The position numbers and the translations under genes were made by a program. Source: Poriferisulfidus sp963668445 (lineage in GTDB: Bacteria; Pseudomonadota; Gammaproteobacteria; Poriferisulfidales; Poriferisulfidaceae). Taken from it: DNA of 64,000 nt. Positions 36,058 to 44,862 of this stretch are shown here, piece after piece; the first letter of the stretch is position 1, and each line of letters starts with the position of its first letter. The notes beneath the pieces were generated by a model, which saw only the letters and a program-made list of their open reading frames with translations, was not told the origin of the DNA and did not search any database. The stretch covers positions 248,001 through 312,000 of the forward strand of contig OY764335.1 in the NCBI GenBank assembly GCA_963668445.1, in the 5' to 3' direction.

Positions 36058-38769
36058 TCAGACGGCTTCCAGCCGCAAGGCGCAGAACTTGAACTCGGGG
36101 ATGAACCCGTACGGGTCCAGTTCTTCGTGGGTCAGAAGGTTGGCCGCGGCCTCCCGGTAGCAGAACGGCGCGAACACTTGGCCCGGCAGGAGGCCGTCGT
36201 CGATGTGCGCCGCGCATTCGATGCGGCCGCGGCGCGAACTGAGGCGCACTTGCTGGCCTTCCTCGAGGCCTAAGTCGTCGGCGTCGGCTGGCGAGACGAA
36301 CACCAGCGGCTCCGGCTCCAGCGCATCGAGGGCGGCGGCGCGGCGCGTGAGGGCGCCGGTATGCCAATGCTCCAGCAGGCGGCCGGTGATCAGGATGCAG
36401 GGGTATTCGGGGTCGGGCAGCTCGGCGGCGCGCATGAACGTCGCCGGCGCCAGCCTCGCCTTGCCGTCGGCGGTTGGGAACGACTGCTCGAACAGCACTT
36501 CCTGGCCGGGGTCGTCGGCGCTGGCGCACGGATAGGTGACGGAGCCTTCCGCCTCCAGACGCGCCCAGCTGATGCCGCGGATGCTGTCCATGCATTGGCG
36601 CATTTCGTCGAATACGTCGTGCGCTTCCATTTCGGGCCATTCCAGGCCCAGGCGCCGGGCCATCTGCTGGATGATCCATAGATCCTGCTGTGCCTGTCCG
36701 GGCGGCGGATGCGCCGGACGGCCGAGCTGGACGCGCCGGTCGGTGTTGGTGTAGGTGCCGATCTTTTCCAGCGCGGACGAAGCGGGCAGCACGACATCCG
36801 CATAGGCGGCCGTTTCCGTCAGGAACAGATCCTGCACGACCAGATGATCGAGCTGGGTGAGGGCGGCACGGGTGTGGCGCAGGTTGGGATCCGACATGGC
36901 GGGGTTTTCGCCCATCACGTACAGGCCACGGACTTCGCCGGCGTGCACGGCGTGCATGAGTTCCATGACGGTGCGGCCAGGCTCCGGGTCCAGTGACGCG
37001 CCCCACAGGTTTTCGAAGCGCAGGCGCACTTCCGGGTCGTCGACGCGCTGGTAGTCCGGATAGACCATCGGAATCAGCCCGGCGTCGGACGCGCCCTGCA
37101 CGTTGTTCTGTCCGCGCAACGGGTGCAACCCGGTGCCGCGCCGGCCGATCTGGCCGGTGACCAGCGCCAGCGCAATCAGGCAGCGGGCGTTGTCGGTGCC
37201 GTGGGTGTGCTGCGAGATGCCCATGCCCCAGAAGATCATCGAGCATTCCGCCGTGGCGTAGCGTCGGGCGACGTCGCGGATGCGCTCCGCATCCACGCCG
37301 CACAGCGACTGGACGCGTTCCGGCGCATAGTCCTGCACATGCCGCGCCAGTTTCTCGTAGCCGTGCGTATGGGCTTGAATGAAGTCGGCATCGATCCAGC
37401 CCTGTTCGATAATGGCGCACAGCATGGCGTTGAGCAGCGCGACATCGGTGTCCGGATGGAACTGCAGGAACGCATCGGCGTGCCGGGCCAGTTCGGTGCG
37501 GCGCGGATCCAGCACGATGAGCGTCTTGCCGTCGCGAGCGGCGTTCTTCATGAATGTGGCGGCGACCGGATGGTTGCCCGTCGGGTTGGCGCCGATCACC
37601 AAGATCGTGTCGGCATCCGCGACGTCGCGGACCGGATTGGACACGGCGGCGGAGCCGAGCCCCTCCAGAAGGGCGGCGACGGACGAGGCATGGCACAGGC
37701 GGGTGCAATGGTCGACCTGATTGCTGCCGAAGCCGCAGCGGATGAGTTTCTGGAACAGATAGGCTTCTTCGTTGGTGCCCTTGGCGCTGCCGAAGCCGGC
37801 CAGCGCGAACGGTCCGTGCCGGCTGCGCAGGTGGAGAAACGGCTCGGCGGCGCAGGCCAATGCCTCGTCCCAGTCGGCCGGACGGAACCAGGCGCGGATG
37901 TTTTCGGCGGAGCAGTCTTCCAAGTCGAACTCCCGTGGCGCGTCCGGCTTGCGGATCAGCGGTTCGGTCAGGCGGTCCGGATGGTAGGCGTAATCGAAGC
38001 CGTAGCGCCCTTTGACGCACAGGCGCCCGCGGTTGGAGGGCCCGTTGCGGCCCTGTGCTTCGATTACGCGCCCGTCTTGGACTTTCCACGTGAGCAGGCA
38101 GCCGACGCCGCAGTACGGGCAGACGGAATCGACCTCGCGTTCGACCGCCGTTGCCGTCGAGGTTGATTGCAGGGCCCCGGTCGGACAGGCGCGCACGCAT
38201 TCGCCGCAGCCGACGCAGGAGCTGTCGCCCATGGGGTCGGCCAAATCGAAGCTGATGAAGGCATCCGCCCCACGCCGGGCGTAGCCGATGACGTCATTGC
38301 CTTGGGTTTCGCGGCAGGCGCGCACGCAGCGGGTGCATTGGATGCAGGCATCGAGCTGCACTTGGATGGCGGGATGCGATGCATCGGGCGCGGGCTGGGC
38401 GCGGCTTTCGAAACGCGGGTGTTCGATGCCCAGTCGTTCGGCCCAGGCATGCAGTTCGCAGTCGCCGGCTCGCGGCTCGCCCAAGTCCGACAGCAGCAGT
38501 TCCACTACCATTTTTTGAGCGGCGCGGGCGCGGTCGTGGCTGGCGCGTACGGCCATGCCTGGGGTTGGCGTGCGTACGCAGGCCGGCTGCAAGACGCGCT
38601 CCCCTTCGATCTCCACCATGCAGGCGCGGCAGTTGCCGTCGGGGCGCAGGCTATCGGCCTCGCAAAGGTGCGGGATGTCGATGCCGGACCGGGCGGCGGC
38701 GCGCAGGATGCTTTCGCCGGGGCGGGCTTCCAGTTCCCGGTCGTCCAGCGTGAAGGCGATCCCGGTCAT
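36058..38769 (-). CDS. fdsA: NAD-dependent formate dehydrogenase, molybdopterin alpha subunit
   Basis: The catalytic subunit oxidises formate to CO2 at a molybdenum (or tungsten) bis-MGD centre. In 903 residues it has an N-terminal [2Fe-2S] ferredoxin domain (Cys 36, 47, 50, 64) and two [4Fe-4S] sites (Cys 142-152 and 185-195). Another cluster sits before the molybdopterin domain (Cys 217, 220, 224, 251). The catalytic residue is Cys359 in RLCHAS, so the enzyme is cysteine- rather than selenocysteine-based. The His-Cys3 cluster found at about residue 100 in many homologues seems absent; only Cys104 remains. It overlaps the fused FdsGB gene by four bases. Confidence 0.92.
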   Translation of the reverse strand: MTGIAFTLDDRELEARPGESILRAAARSGIDIPHLCEADSLRPDGNCRACMVEIEGERVLQPACVRTPTPGMAVRASHDRARAAQKMVVELLLSDLGEPRAGDCELHAWAERLGIEHPRFESRAQPAPDASHPAIQVQLDACIQCTRCVRACRETQGNDVIGYARRGADAFISFDLADPMGDSSCVGCGECVRACPTGALQSTSTATAVEREVDSVCPYCGVGCLLTWKVQDGRVIEAQGRNGPSNRGRLCVKGRYGFDYAYHPDRLTEPLIRKPDAPREFDLEDCSAENIRAWFRPADWDEALACAAEPFLHLRSRHGPFALAGFGSAKGTNEEAYLFQKLIRCGFGSNQVDHCTRLCHASSVAALLEGLGSAAVSNPVRDVADADTILVIGANPTGNHPVAATFMKNAARDGKTLIVLDPRRTELARHADAFLQFHPDTDVALLNAMLCAIIEQGWIDADFIQAHTHGYEKLARHVQDYAPERVQSLCGVDAERIRDVARRYATAECSMIFWGMGISQHTHGTDNARCLIALALVTGQIGRRGTGLHPLRGQNNVQGASDAGLIPMVYPDYQRVDDPEVRLRFENLWGASLDPEPGRTVMELMHAVHAGEVRGLYVMGENPAMSDPNLRHTRAALTQLDHLVVQDLFLTETAAYADVVLPASSALEKIGTYTNTDRRVQLGRPAHPPPGQAQQDLWIIQQMARRLGLEWPEMEAHDVFDEMRQCMDSIRGISWARLEAEGSVTYPCASADDPGQEVLFEQSFPTADGKARLAPATFMRAAELPDPEYPCILITGRLLEHWHTGALTRRAAALDALEPEPLVFVSPADADDLGLEEGQQVRLSSRRGRIECAAHIDDGLLPGQVFAPFCYREAAANLLTHEELDPYGFIPEFKFCALRLEAV

Positions 38770-40430
38770 GCTTGCACCTCGTGCGGAAAGTAGCGTAGCA
38801 TGGATTGCAAGGGGTTCGGTGCGGCTTGGCCCAGACCGCAGATTGAGGCGTCGCGCATGGCGGAGGACAGCTCGTCCAGCAGTGCCGCATCCCAGTGCGG
38901 GGCCTGCATCAGGGCGGCGGCCTTGACGGTGCCGACCCGGCACGGCGTGCATTTGCCGCAGGATTCGTGGGCGAAGAACCGCATGGCGTTGAGGGCCGCG
39001 TCGCGGGCGCGATCTTGTTCGGACAGCACGATGACGGCACCCGAACCCAGAAAGCAGCGGTACTCCTCCAGTGTGCCGAAATCAAGCGGCAGATCGCCGA
39101 GCGCGGCCGGCAACAGGCCGCCGGAAGCGCCGCCGGGGAAGTAGCCGTAGAACGTATGGCCGGGCAGCATGCCGCCGCCGCATTCGTTGATGAGTTCGCG
39201 TGCGGTGATGCCGGCCGGGGCCTGATAAACGCCGGGGCGGCGGATGCGGCCGCTGAGCGAGAACGAGCGCAGGCCGCGGCGGTCGCGGCGGCCATGGCCA
39301 CGGTACCAGTCGCCGCCGCGGGCAAGAATCTTCGGCACCCAGCACAGGGTTTCGATGTTGTGCTCCAGCGTAGGGCGTCCGAACAGGCCGCATTCGGCGA
39401 TGTAGGGCGGGCGCAGGCGCGGCATGCCGCGGCGGCCTTCGAGGGATTCGAGCATGGCGGACTCCTCGCCGCAGACGTAGGCGCCGGCGCCGCGCCGCAG
39501 TTCAATGGCCGGCAGGGCGCACGGCGGATGCGCATGGAGGTCGCGCAGGGCGGCGTCCAGCATGGCGCGGGCACCCGCGTATTCGTCGCGAATGTAGAGG
39601 TAGATGCGTTCGGCTTCGATCACTTGCGCAGCGATCAGCATGCCTTCGAACAGCGCGTGGAGGTCGTGCTCCAGATAATGCCGGTCCTTGAAGGTGCCGG
39701 GCTCGCCTTCGTCGATGTTGACGGCCAGCATGCGCGGCTTCGGATGGCCGCGCACGATTTGCCATTTGCGGACGGCCGGAAAGCCGGCGCCGCCCAGCCC
39801 GCGCAGGTCGGCGCGTTCGAGTTCCTCAAGTATGCGCTCGGCATCCAGATCGCCTTGCAGCAGGCGTTCGAGCTGGGCGTAGGCGCCCTGCGATTGGGCT
39901 TGGACGCATGTGGGGCAGGGCGGGGCAGGGTCTTCGAAGCGGCCGTCGTCGATAGCCGTGCAGACTGCGTCCGGCGTCGCTGAGCCGAGCGGAAATCGCC
40001 GTACGACTGCCACGGGCGCTTCGGCGCAGCGGCCGACGCAGGGAACGCGTTGGAGGCGTGCATCCGGTAGCCGGTGCGTGAGGTCGGCGAGCAGCTCCTC
40101 CGCGCCGAACAGGGCGCAGGTGATCGAGTCGCAGACGCGTACCGTGAGTTCGGGCGGCGGCTCTTCGCCGTCGCGCACGAGGTCGAAATGATGGTAGAAC
40201 GACGCGACTTCGTAGACTTCGGCGACCGACAGGCTTAGCCAATCCGCCAGAGCGACCAGATGCGCGGCATGCAGGCAGCCGTGCGCATCCTGAAAGGCGT
40301 GCAGATACTCCAGCAGCAGATCCCGGCGCTTGGGACGATTCGCCAGCAACTGCGCGATGGCGTCGCGGGCGGCCGGTTCGACGGTGCGGCCGCGCCGGCG
40401 GCGGACTGCGGCAGAGGCTCGGCCGGGCAT
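38766..40430 (-). CDS. fdsB: formate dehydrogenase FdsG-FdsB fusion, NADH-binding subunit
   Basis: This 554-residue protein joins two electron-transfer subunits. Residues 1-145 form a NuoE/FdsG-like thioredoxin fold with [2Fe-2S] ligands in RVCDSITC and VPCVGRCAEAP. From about residue 190 to the end is a NuoF/FdsB-like part with the FMN/NADH site (GLGGAGFP, VNIDEGEPGTFKDR) and a [4Fe-4S] site in ESCGKCTPCRVG plus ASICGL. It passes electrons from FdsA to NAD+. I chose the ATG at 40430; upstream residues in frame look non-homologous. It lies ten bases after the TlpA-like gene. Confidence 0.92.
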   Translation of the reverse strand: MPGRASAAVRRRRGRTVEPAARDAIAQLLANRPKRRDLLLEYLHAFQDAHGCLHAAHLVALADWLSLSVAEVYEVASFYHHFDLVRDGEEPPPELTVRVCDSITCALFGAEELLADLTHRLPDARLQRVPCVGRCAEAPVAVVRRFPLGSATPDAVCTAIDDGRFEDPAPPCPTCVQAQSQGAYAQLERLLQGDLDAERILEELERADLRGLGGAGFPAVRKWQIVRGHPKPRMLAVNIDEGEPGTFKDRHYLEHDLHALFEGMLIAAQVIEAERIYLYIRDEYAGARAMLDAALRDLHAHPPCALPAIELRRGAGAYVCGEESAMLESLEGRRGMPRLRPPYIAECGLFGRPTLEHNIETLCWVPKILARGGDWYRGHGRRDRRGLRSFSLSGRIRRPGVYQAPAGITARELINECGGGMLPGHTFYGYFPGGASGGLLPAALGDLPLDFGTLEEYRCFLGSGAVIVLSEQDRARDAALNAMRFFAHESCGKCTPCRVGTVKAAALMQAPHWDAALLDELSSAMRDASICGLGQAAPNPLQSMLRYFPHEVQA

Positions 40431-40440
40431 CGCTTGCGGC

Positions 40441-40944
40441 TCAGCGCTCGAGCGCGACGAAGAAGTCCAGTGCCTCGGGTGCGTCCCATTCCCGTTCGCC
40501 CAGAGCCCAGTAGCGCGCACGGCCTTCGGCATCGATCAGGAAGGTTGCCGGCAGCATCGGGACTTTCCAGTTCTCCAGTGCCAGATCCGCATCCGTCAGC
40601 AACGTGAAACTGATCGGCACTTCTTCCAGAAAGCGTTCGATGCCTTGGCCGGGGCCGACGTGAATGCCGACAACTTCGAAGGCGTCGCCGCCGAGTTTTT
40701 GCTGCAGCCGTTCGAGCGCCGGCATTTCGCGGCGGCACGGAGCGCACCAAGTGGCCCAGAAGTTGATGAGCAGGGTGCGGCCGCGATGCCGGCTCAACTG
40801 CCAAGGCTGGCCGTTCCGGTCGGGCAGCGTGAAGTCCGGCGCCATGGAGCCGGTGGACGGTTCCATCAGTTCCGGTTCCGCGTCGCAGCCGGCCAGAGCG
40901 AGGAGCAGGGCGCCGAAGAGCAGCGGATGGGCGAGGCGGCGCAT
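40441..40944 (-). CDS. TlpA-like thiol-disulfide lipoprotein
   Basis: A 167-residue lipoprotein: the signal ends in LALAGC with the lipidated cysteine at residue 20. The thioredoxin fold has the active site WATWCAPCRREMP and a cis-proline region (VPMLPATFLID). TlpA-type proteins reduce disulfides for cytochrome c or copper-site assembly in the periplasm. It lies between the di-haem protein gene and the formate dehydrogenase, one base after the former, so a role in maturing the cytochrome or the copper enzyme of this locus is likely but not shown. Confidence 0.88.
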   Translation of the reverse strand: MRRLAHPLLFGALLLALAGCDAEPELMEPSTGSMAPDFTLPDRNGQPWQLSRHRGRTLLINFWATWCAPCRREMPALERLQQKLGGDAFEVVGIHVGPGQGIERFLEEVPISFTLLTDADLALENWKVPMLPATFLIDAEGRARYWALGEREWDAPEALDFFVALER

Positions 40945-40945
40945 G

Positions 40946-42307
40946 TCAGTAGCCGAGCGTCTGCTCGTGCGCCCAGTTCGGATCCGCCAGGCTCAGGTCG
41001 CCGATGGGCGCGGCGAAAGCGTCGGCGACGATCTCGGGCACGGTGCTGCCGGTGAGGGCGCGCAGGAAGGCTTCGAGGTCGGCCTTCTCCTGCTCGGCTA
41101 GGCCGAGCGGGAAGATGAGCGGGGACAGCAGTTCGTTCGGAATGCCGCCGCGGTCGTAGAAGTCGATGATGTCGCGCAGGGTGTCGAACTGGCCGTTGTG
41201 CATGTAGGGCGCGGTCAGCGCGACGTTGCGCAGGCTCTGGGTGCGGAACTTCCAGCGGTCGTCCGGGTTTTCGGTGACGCGGTACAGGCCGAGGTCGTTG
41301 GGCATCTTCTGCTGCGTGACGGCCGCGATCGTGTCGTTGGCGACATCGACGAAGACGCCGGGCGCGAGCTGCACCCGGGTGGTAGCTTCGGTCTCGCTGG
41401 CACTGAGCGGCCGGTCGAAGGAGACGGCGTAGCCGAGGCCGGTGTTGTGGAACTGCTGGTCGCTGAACAGCGCATGGTCCTGGCTCATCGTATGGCAGGC
41501 GATGCAGCGGCCCTTGCCGGAGAACACCGCAAAGCCGCGTTTGACGTCCTCGCCGACCGCGTCCGGCTGGTGGTCGAAGTGCCAGCGGTCGAACGGCGAG
41601 TCGCCGGACAGCAGGGTGCGCTGGTAGCTGGCGAGCGCTTGGCCGACGGTCAGGACGTCGGGGCCGGTGCCGTCGAACGCCGCTTCGAACAGGCCGTCGT
41701 AGTCGCGCATGCGACGGATTTTGTTGATCAGCCAGCCGATGGAGGGTGCGGCCATCTCATTGTGCGCGGTGAGGGGCTGCCAGACCTGGTTCTCCAGACT
41801 GGTCTCGCGCCCGTCGAGGAATACGCGGATGAGGTAGGCGCTGTTGTACAGGCTTGGCGAATTGCGCAGCACCGAGCGGCCTTCGACGCCGACTGCGGTG
41901 CGCATCTCGTTGTTGGTGAAGCCCTGCTCGGGAATGTGGCAAGTGGCGCAGGCGAAGGTGTCGTTGATGGATAGGCGGCGGTCGAAGAACAGTTTGCGGC
42001 CGAGGTCGATCTTGGCGCGGGTCAAGGGGTTGCCGGCCGGCACCGGCACCGGCGGCAGGCCGAGCGGCGGGCTCTGCGCGAGGCGGATCAGATCCTTCTT
42101 GACGCCGCGCCGCTCCAGCAGGCTACGCGAGCGGGTGACGTAATCGGCGCTTTCGTAGCCTTCCTTGACATCGCCGGGGCCTTGGGTCTGGCCGGCGTCG
42201 AAGGCTTGCGGGGAATCCACTTCGCCGCTGGTGCGGGCTTCGGCTTGAGCCAGAAGCCCGGCTCCCAGCAGGAGGCCGACCAGTACGCCGGGGCGCATGC
42301 ATGCCAT
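40946..42307 (-). CDS. MauG/CcpA-type di-haem cytochrome c peroxidase-like protein
   Basis: A 453-residue exported protein with two haem c sites, CATCH near residue 119 and CIACH near residue 271. A signal peptide is at residues 1-24, and a likely haem-ligand methionine is in APYMHNGQFDTL. The fold is that of bacterial cytochrome c peroxidases and MauG. In this locus it could reduce the H2O2 made by methanethiol oxidase or modify a partner enzyme. Either of two ATGs (42307 or three codons later) may be used. It starts seven bases after the Sco gene. Confidence 0.88.
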   Translation of the reverse strand: MACMRPGVLVGLLLGAGLLAQAEARTSGEVDSPQAFDAGQTQGPGDVKEGYESADYVTRSRSLLERRGVKKDLIRLAQSPPLGLPPVPVPAGNPLTRAKIDLGRKLFFDRRLSINDTFACATCHIPEQGFTNNEMRTAVGVEGRSVLRNSPSLYNSAYLIRVFLDGRETSLENQVWQPLTAHNEMAAPSIGWLINKIRRMRDYDGLFEAAFDGTGPDVLTVGQALASYQRTLLSGDSPFDRWHFDHQPDAVGEDVKRGFAVFSGKGRCIACHTMSQDHALFSDQQFHNTGLGYAVSFDRPLSASETEATTRVQLAPGVFVDVANDTIAAVTQQKMPNDLGLYRVTENPDDRWKFRTQSLRNVALTAPYMHNGQFDTLRDIIDFYDRGGIPNELLSPLIFPLGLAEQEKADLEAFLRALTGSTVPEIVADAFAAPIGDLSLADPNWAHEQTLGY

Positions 42308-42314
42308 GGCCGGG

Positions 42315-43004
42315 TCAGCTGAGGGGATCTTCCATCAGCAGGGTTTCCAAATCGTTGAGCAGGATGTCGGGGTGCAGGAACGAGACGCTGTAGATGTTGC
42401 GGACGCGCCGCTGGCGGTCGATCAGATAGACGCGCAGCATATGCGCGAACTCGCCCGTGTAGTTGCCCTCTTCGTCGAACTCGCGAATGGTGTACTGGCC
42501 GTAGTCGTCAAGAATGGGCTGCAGCGCGGCGCGGTCGGCGGCGGTCAGGAACTGCCAGTCGATGCCCTCGCCGCCCAAGTCCTTGCCGAAGTCGCGCATG
42601 ACTTCCGGACTGTCGCGTTCCGGATCGAAAGACATGGACAGCAGCCGCGTGGCTTCGGCGACAGCTGGGCGTTCGCGGAGCTTGGCCTGCAATTTATGGA
42701 GCACGGCGTTAGCGAGCGGGCAGCCGTTGATATCGGGGCAGCGGGTGTAGATGAAGCTGAACAGCACCAGACGGTCGCCCATCAGGTCGAACAGCCTCGC
42801 GGAGCTGCCGTCTTCGAGCAGCACATTGCCATCCGCGGCGGTCGTAATCGGCGGCAACCGGTAGGTGCCGGCGGCCGGGGCTTCGTAGCTGAGCGAGCGC
42901 CAGCCGGGGGCCAAGATATCCCGTCGCGGGTCGGCGGCGGAGGCGGTTGCAGCAAGCCCGGCGAGGAGCCATAGGCAGGCGTGTAGGGAAGCAGTGCGTG
43001 TCAT
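42315..43004 (-). CDS. SCO1/SenC-type copper chaperone
   Basis: A 229-residue exported protein of the SCO1/SenC/PrrC family, which delivers copper to periplasmic or membrane copper sites. The signal peptide covers about residues 1-23. The copper-binding cysteines are in TRCPDINGCPLAN, spaced CX5C rather than the common CX3C. The conserved histidine is in GEFAHMLRVYLID. It follows mtoX after a terminator and precedes the di-haem gene by seven bases. Supplying copper to MtoX is the obvious inferred job. Confidence 0.9.
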   Translation of the reverse strand: MTRTASLHACLWLLAGLAATASAADPRRDILAPGWRSLSYEAPAAGTYRLPPITTAADGNVLLEDGSSARLFDLMGDRLVLFSFIYTRCPDINGCPLANAVLHKLQAKLRERPAVAEATRLLSMSFDPERDSPEVMRDFGKDLGGEGIDWQFLTAADRAALQPILDDYGQYTIREFDEEGNYTGEFAHMLRVYLIDRQRRVRNIYSVSFLHPDILLNDLETLLMEDPLS

Positions 43005-43074
43005 GGGTCGGCAGCAGTGGTCTCGCGGCTATTTTATTACGAGTAGGATTTGAAGATTAAGTTCGCCCGTCCAT

Positions 43075-43104
43075 AAAAAGCCGCCCTGACGGGCAGGGCG
43101 GCTT
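43075..43104 (-). terminator. intrinsic terminator after mtoX
   Basis: A perfect 11-base stem (AAGCCGCCCTG with CAGGGCGGCTT, 43078-43088 and 43094-43104) closes a five-base loop. On the minus strand it is followed by TTTTT. It lies 36 bases after the mtoX stop and before the Sco gene, so most mtoX transcription should end here; the downstream genes need read-through or their own promoter. Confidence 0.85.
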
Positions 43105-43139
43105 GATCGAGTGCGCCAGGCCCGAGGGCCTTGAGACGC

Positions 43140-44480
43140 TTATTCGGCTTTCGCGAAGCGCGAATTGGAGGCCGTATCGTCGTACAGCGAGTAGGCGCCG
43201 AAGCGCATCTGGTGCGAGCGGCCCAGTTTCTGCTCATAGAAGTCGATGGTCCACTGGTGCGCCAGTTGCTCGCCGTCCCAATGGTACAGTTTGACGTACT
43301 GCTCGTCGGCGTCGCCGGTCTTATCCCAGTTGTTCAGCAGCGAACTGGAGAAATAGACGCGCTGGCCGTCCCAGCTCTGGGAGACCATGTTGATCTGGCT
43401 GCCGACCTGCTCCTCGAACACCTGCTTGGGGGCATGCGGGTCGGAGATGTCGAAGTAGCGCGCCTTGCCGTCCATGAACGTGTCGATCCACAGGCCGTTG
43501 TCGTCCGAGGTGATCGAGATGTCGACCGGCAGCGGGACTTTGGACGGATCGCCGATGGTGGCCACGGCCTTGCCGTGCCATTCGCCGTCCTCGCCCTCGT
43601 ACAGCAGCCAGACCTGCGAGGTCAGGGCCGTGGTGGTGAAGCAGTAGCGATGCTCCGGATCCCAAGCGCAGCGGATTTCCAGCGGCGCTCCGGGTACGTC
43701 CAGCACCTTGAGCGGCTTGCGGGCGTGCATGTCCCAGACCACCATGGTGTTGCCGAAGCGCTTCATGGCTTCGCCGTCCTGCAGCATCTTGCCGAAGTCC
43801 ATCATGTAGTTGGACCAGCCGGTGAAGGACGAGGTCAGCATGACGTTGCTTTCCGCTTTCACGCGCACATCGTAGCCGTAGCCGTCCGCATGCTGGCCGG
43901 TCTTGACGGCATCGCGCAGGTCGGCATCGGTCGGCATCCAGTGGGAAGCGACGAATTCGCCGGCGTTGTTGTATTCCGCCAGTCCGGTGCGTCCGCCATG
44001 GTCGGCGTTGTTGGACAGCGCCGAAATCATGATGCGCCCCGGCAGGGCGTAGAAGGTATGCGGCCCGACCATGCCGCCGGTCTTCTCGACGAAGTCGGTG
44101 ATGACCTTGTGCAGGTTCGGTTGGCGCGGGTTGGAGTGGATGTCGAACACGAAGATCTTGTTCGAGTCCAGGCCACCGGCCCAGAGGTATTTGCGGTCGT
44201 CGGACAGGCCGGAGTGGTGCGCCTCGTTGCGCCCGCCTACGGACAGCACGCTGACCACTTCGGAGTAGGTCTTGGACTCGGGGTTGACATCGATGGTGAC
44301 CAACTTGTCTTGCTCGTCGCCGATGCCTTCCACGCCCAGCGTCCAGACGTAGACGTAGTCTTCTTGGCCTTGGATCTTGGCGATATAGGGAGACATGCAG
44401 GTCTCGTCGGCGTGCGCCGGCAAGGTCCAGGCAAGTACGGCCGCCATCGCCAGGCCGGTGCTTAAAATGGGGTTCTTCAT
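43140..44480 (-). CDS. mtoX: methanethiol oxidase (SBP56 family)
   Basis: MtoX is the periplasmic copper enzyme that oxidises methanethiol to formaldehyde, H2S and H2O2; it belongs to the selenium-binding protein 56 family. The 446-residue protein has a signal peptide ending in LPAHA and the SBP56 beta-propeller. The call rests on motifs such as RNEAHHSGLSDDRKYLWAGG, FDIHSNPRQPNLHKVI, GGMVGPHTFYALPGR and SSSLLNNW. I placed the start at ATG 44480, which has GAGG at 44487-44490 before it. It heads the copper/cytochrome/formate locus and has its own promoter and terminator. Confidence 0.9.
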   Translation of the reverse strand: MKNPILSTGLAMAAVLAWTLPAHADETCMSPYIAKIQGQEDYVYVWTLGVEGIGDEQDKLVTIDVNPESKTYSEVVSVLSVGGRNEAHHSGLSDDRKYLWAGGLDSNKIFVFDIHSNPRQPNLHKVITDFVEKTGGMVGPHTFYALPGRIMISALSNNADHGGRTGLAEYNNAGEFVASHWMPTDADLRDAVKTGQHADGYGYDVRVKAESNVMLTSSFTGWSNYMMDFGKMLQDGEAMKRFGNTMVVWDMHARKPLKVLDVPGAPLEIRCAWDPEHRYCFTTTALTSQVWLLYEGEDGEWHGKAVATIGDPSKVPLPVDISITSDDNGLWIDTFMDGKARYFDISDPHAPKQVFEEQVGSQINMVSQSWDGQRVYFSSSLLNNWDKTGDADEQYVKLYHWDGEQLAHQWTIDFYEQKLGRSHQMRFGAYSLYDDTASNSRFAKAE

Positions 44481-44862
44481 AGGTATCCTCATCAGGTTTT
44501 TTCTGGTTGTTTCCTGGCGACAGAGGGGCCAGATCGACGCATCAAGCGCACGGCCGCCGCAATTGCCTGCCCCAATTATGGCGTAATTCTGCCGTGCGTC
44601 AAGTTTCGGCCGCCGGGAGGACGGGGGCGGATCCGAAGCGGATGCGGTTGGTGGAATAAATCTCCTTTTCAAACAATGGTTTGGAGAGGGTCGGGCCGGG
44701 AGCGCGGTCGGGGGGCAGGGTGCGTTCGGCAATGCGGCTTTCGGAAGATGGGGTATCTAGAAGGGCGGCGTGGAAGCGGTGGGCCATCAAAATGTGTATG
44801 GCGCTTCCCGTCTTTGCATCTTTTCGCGGGCAGGTTTTTGGGCGAGCGCGGGCGTGAGATGC
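44481..44862. other. gene-free region between mtoX and the ATPase gene
   Basis: This stretch of about 380 bases holds the mtoX promoter and leader at its left end. The rest, toward the 3' end of the ATPase gene, shows no convincing gene; short open frames on both strands lack a ribosome site or known motif. It marks the boundary between the core-like C1 locus and the accessory island. Confidence 0.5.
44574..44602 (-). promoter_or_regulatory. candidate sigma-70 promoter of mtoX
   Basis: On the minus strand TTGACG (44597-44602) and ATAATT (44574-44579) are separated by 17 bases, close to the sigma-70 consensus. Transcription would start near 44567, leaving a leader of about 85 bases before the mtoX ATG. 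No obvious activator or repressor palindrome overlaps it. Confidence 0.6.

Noticed and set aside
35885..38200. Long open frame overlapping fdsA in another frame on the same strand
   Set aside because: It is rich in Arg, Pro and Gly with no domain pattern, as expected for a shadow frame in GC-rich DNA; fdsA has full conserved motifs.
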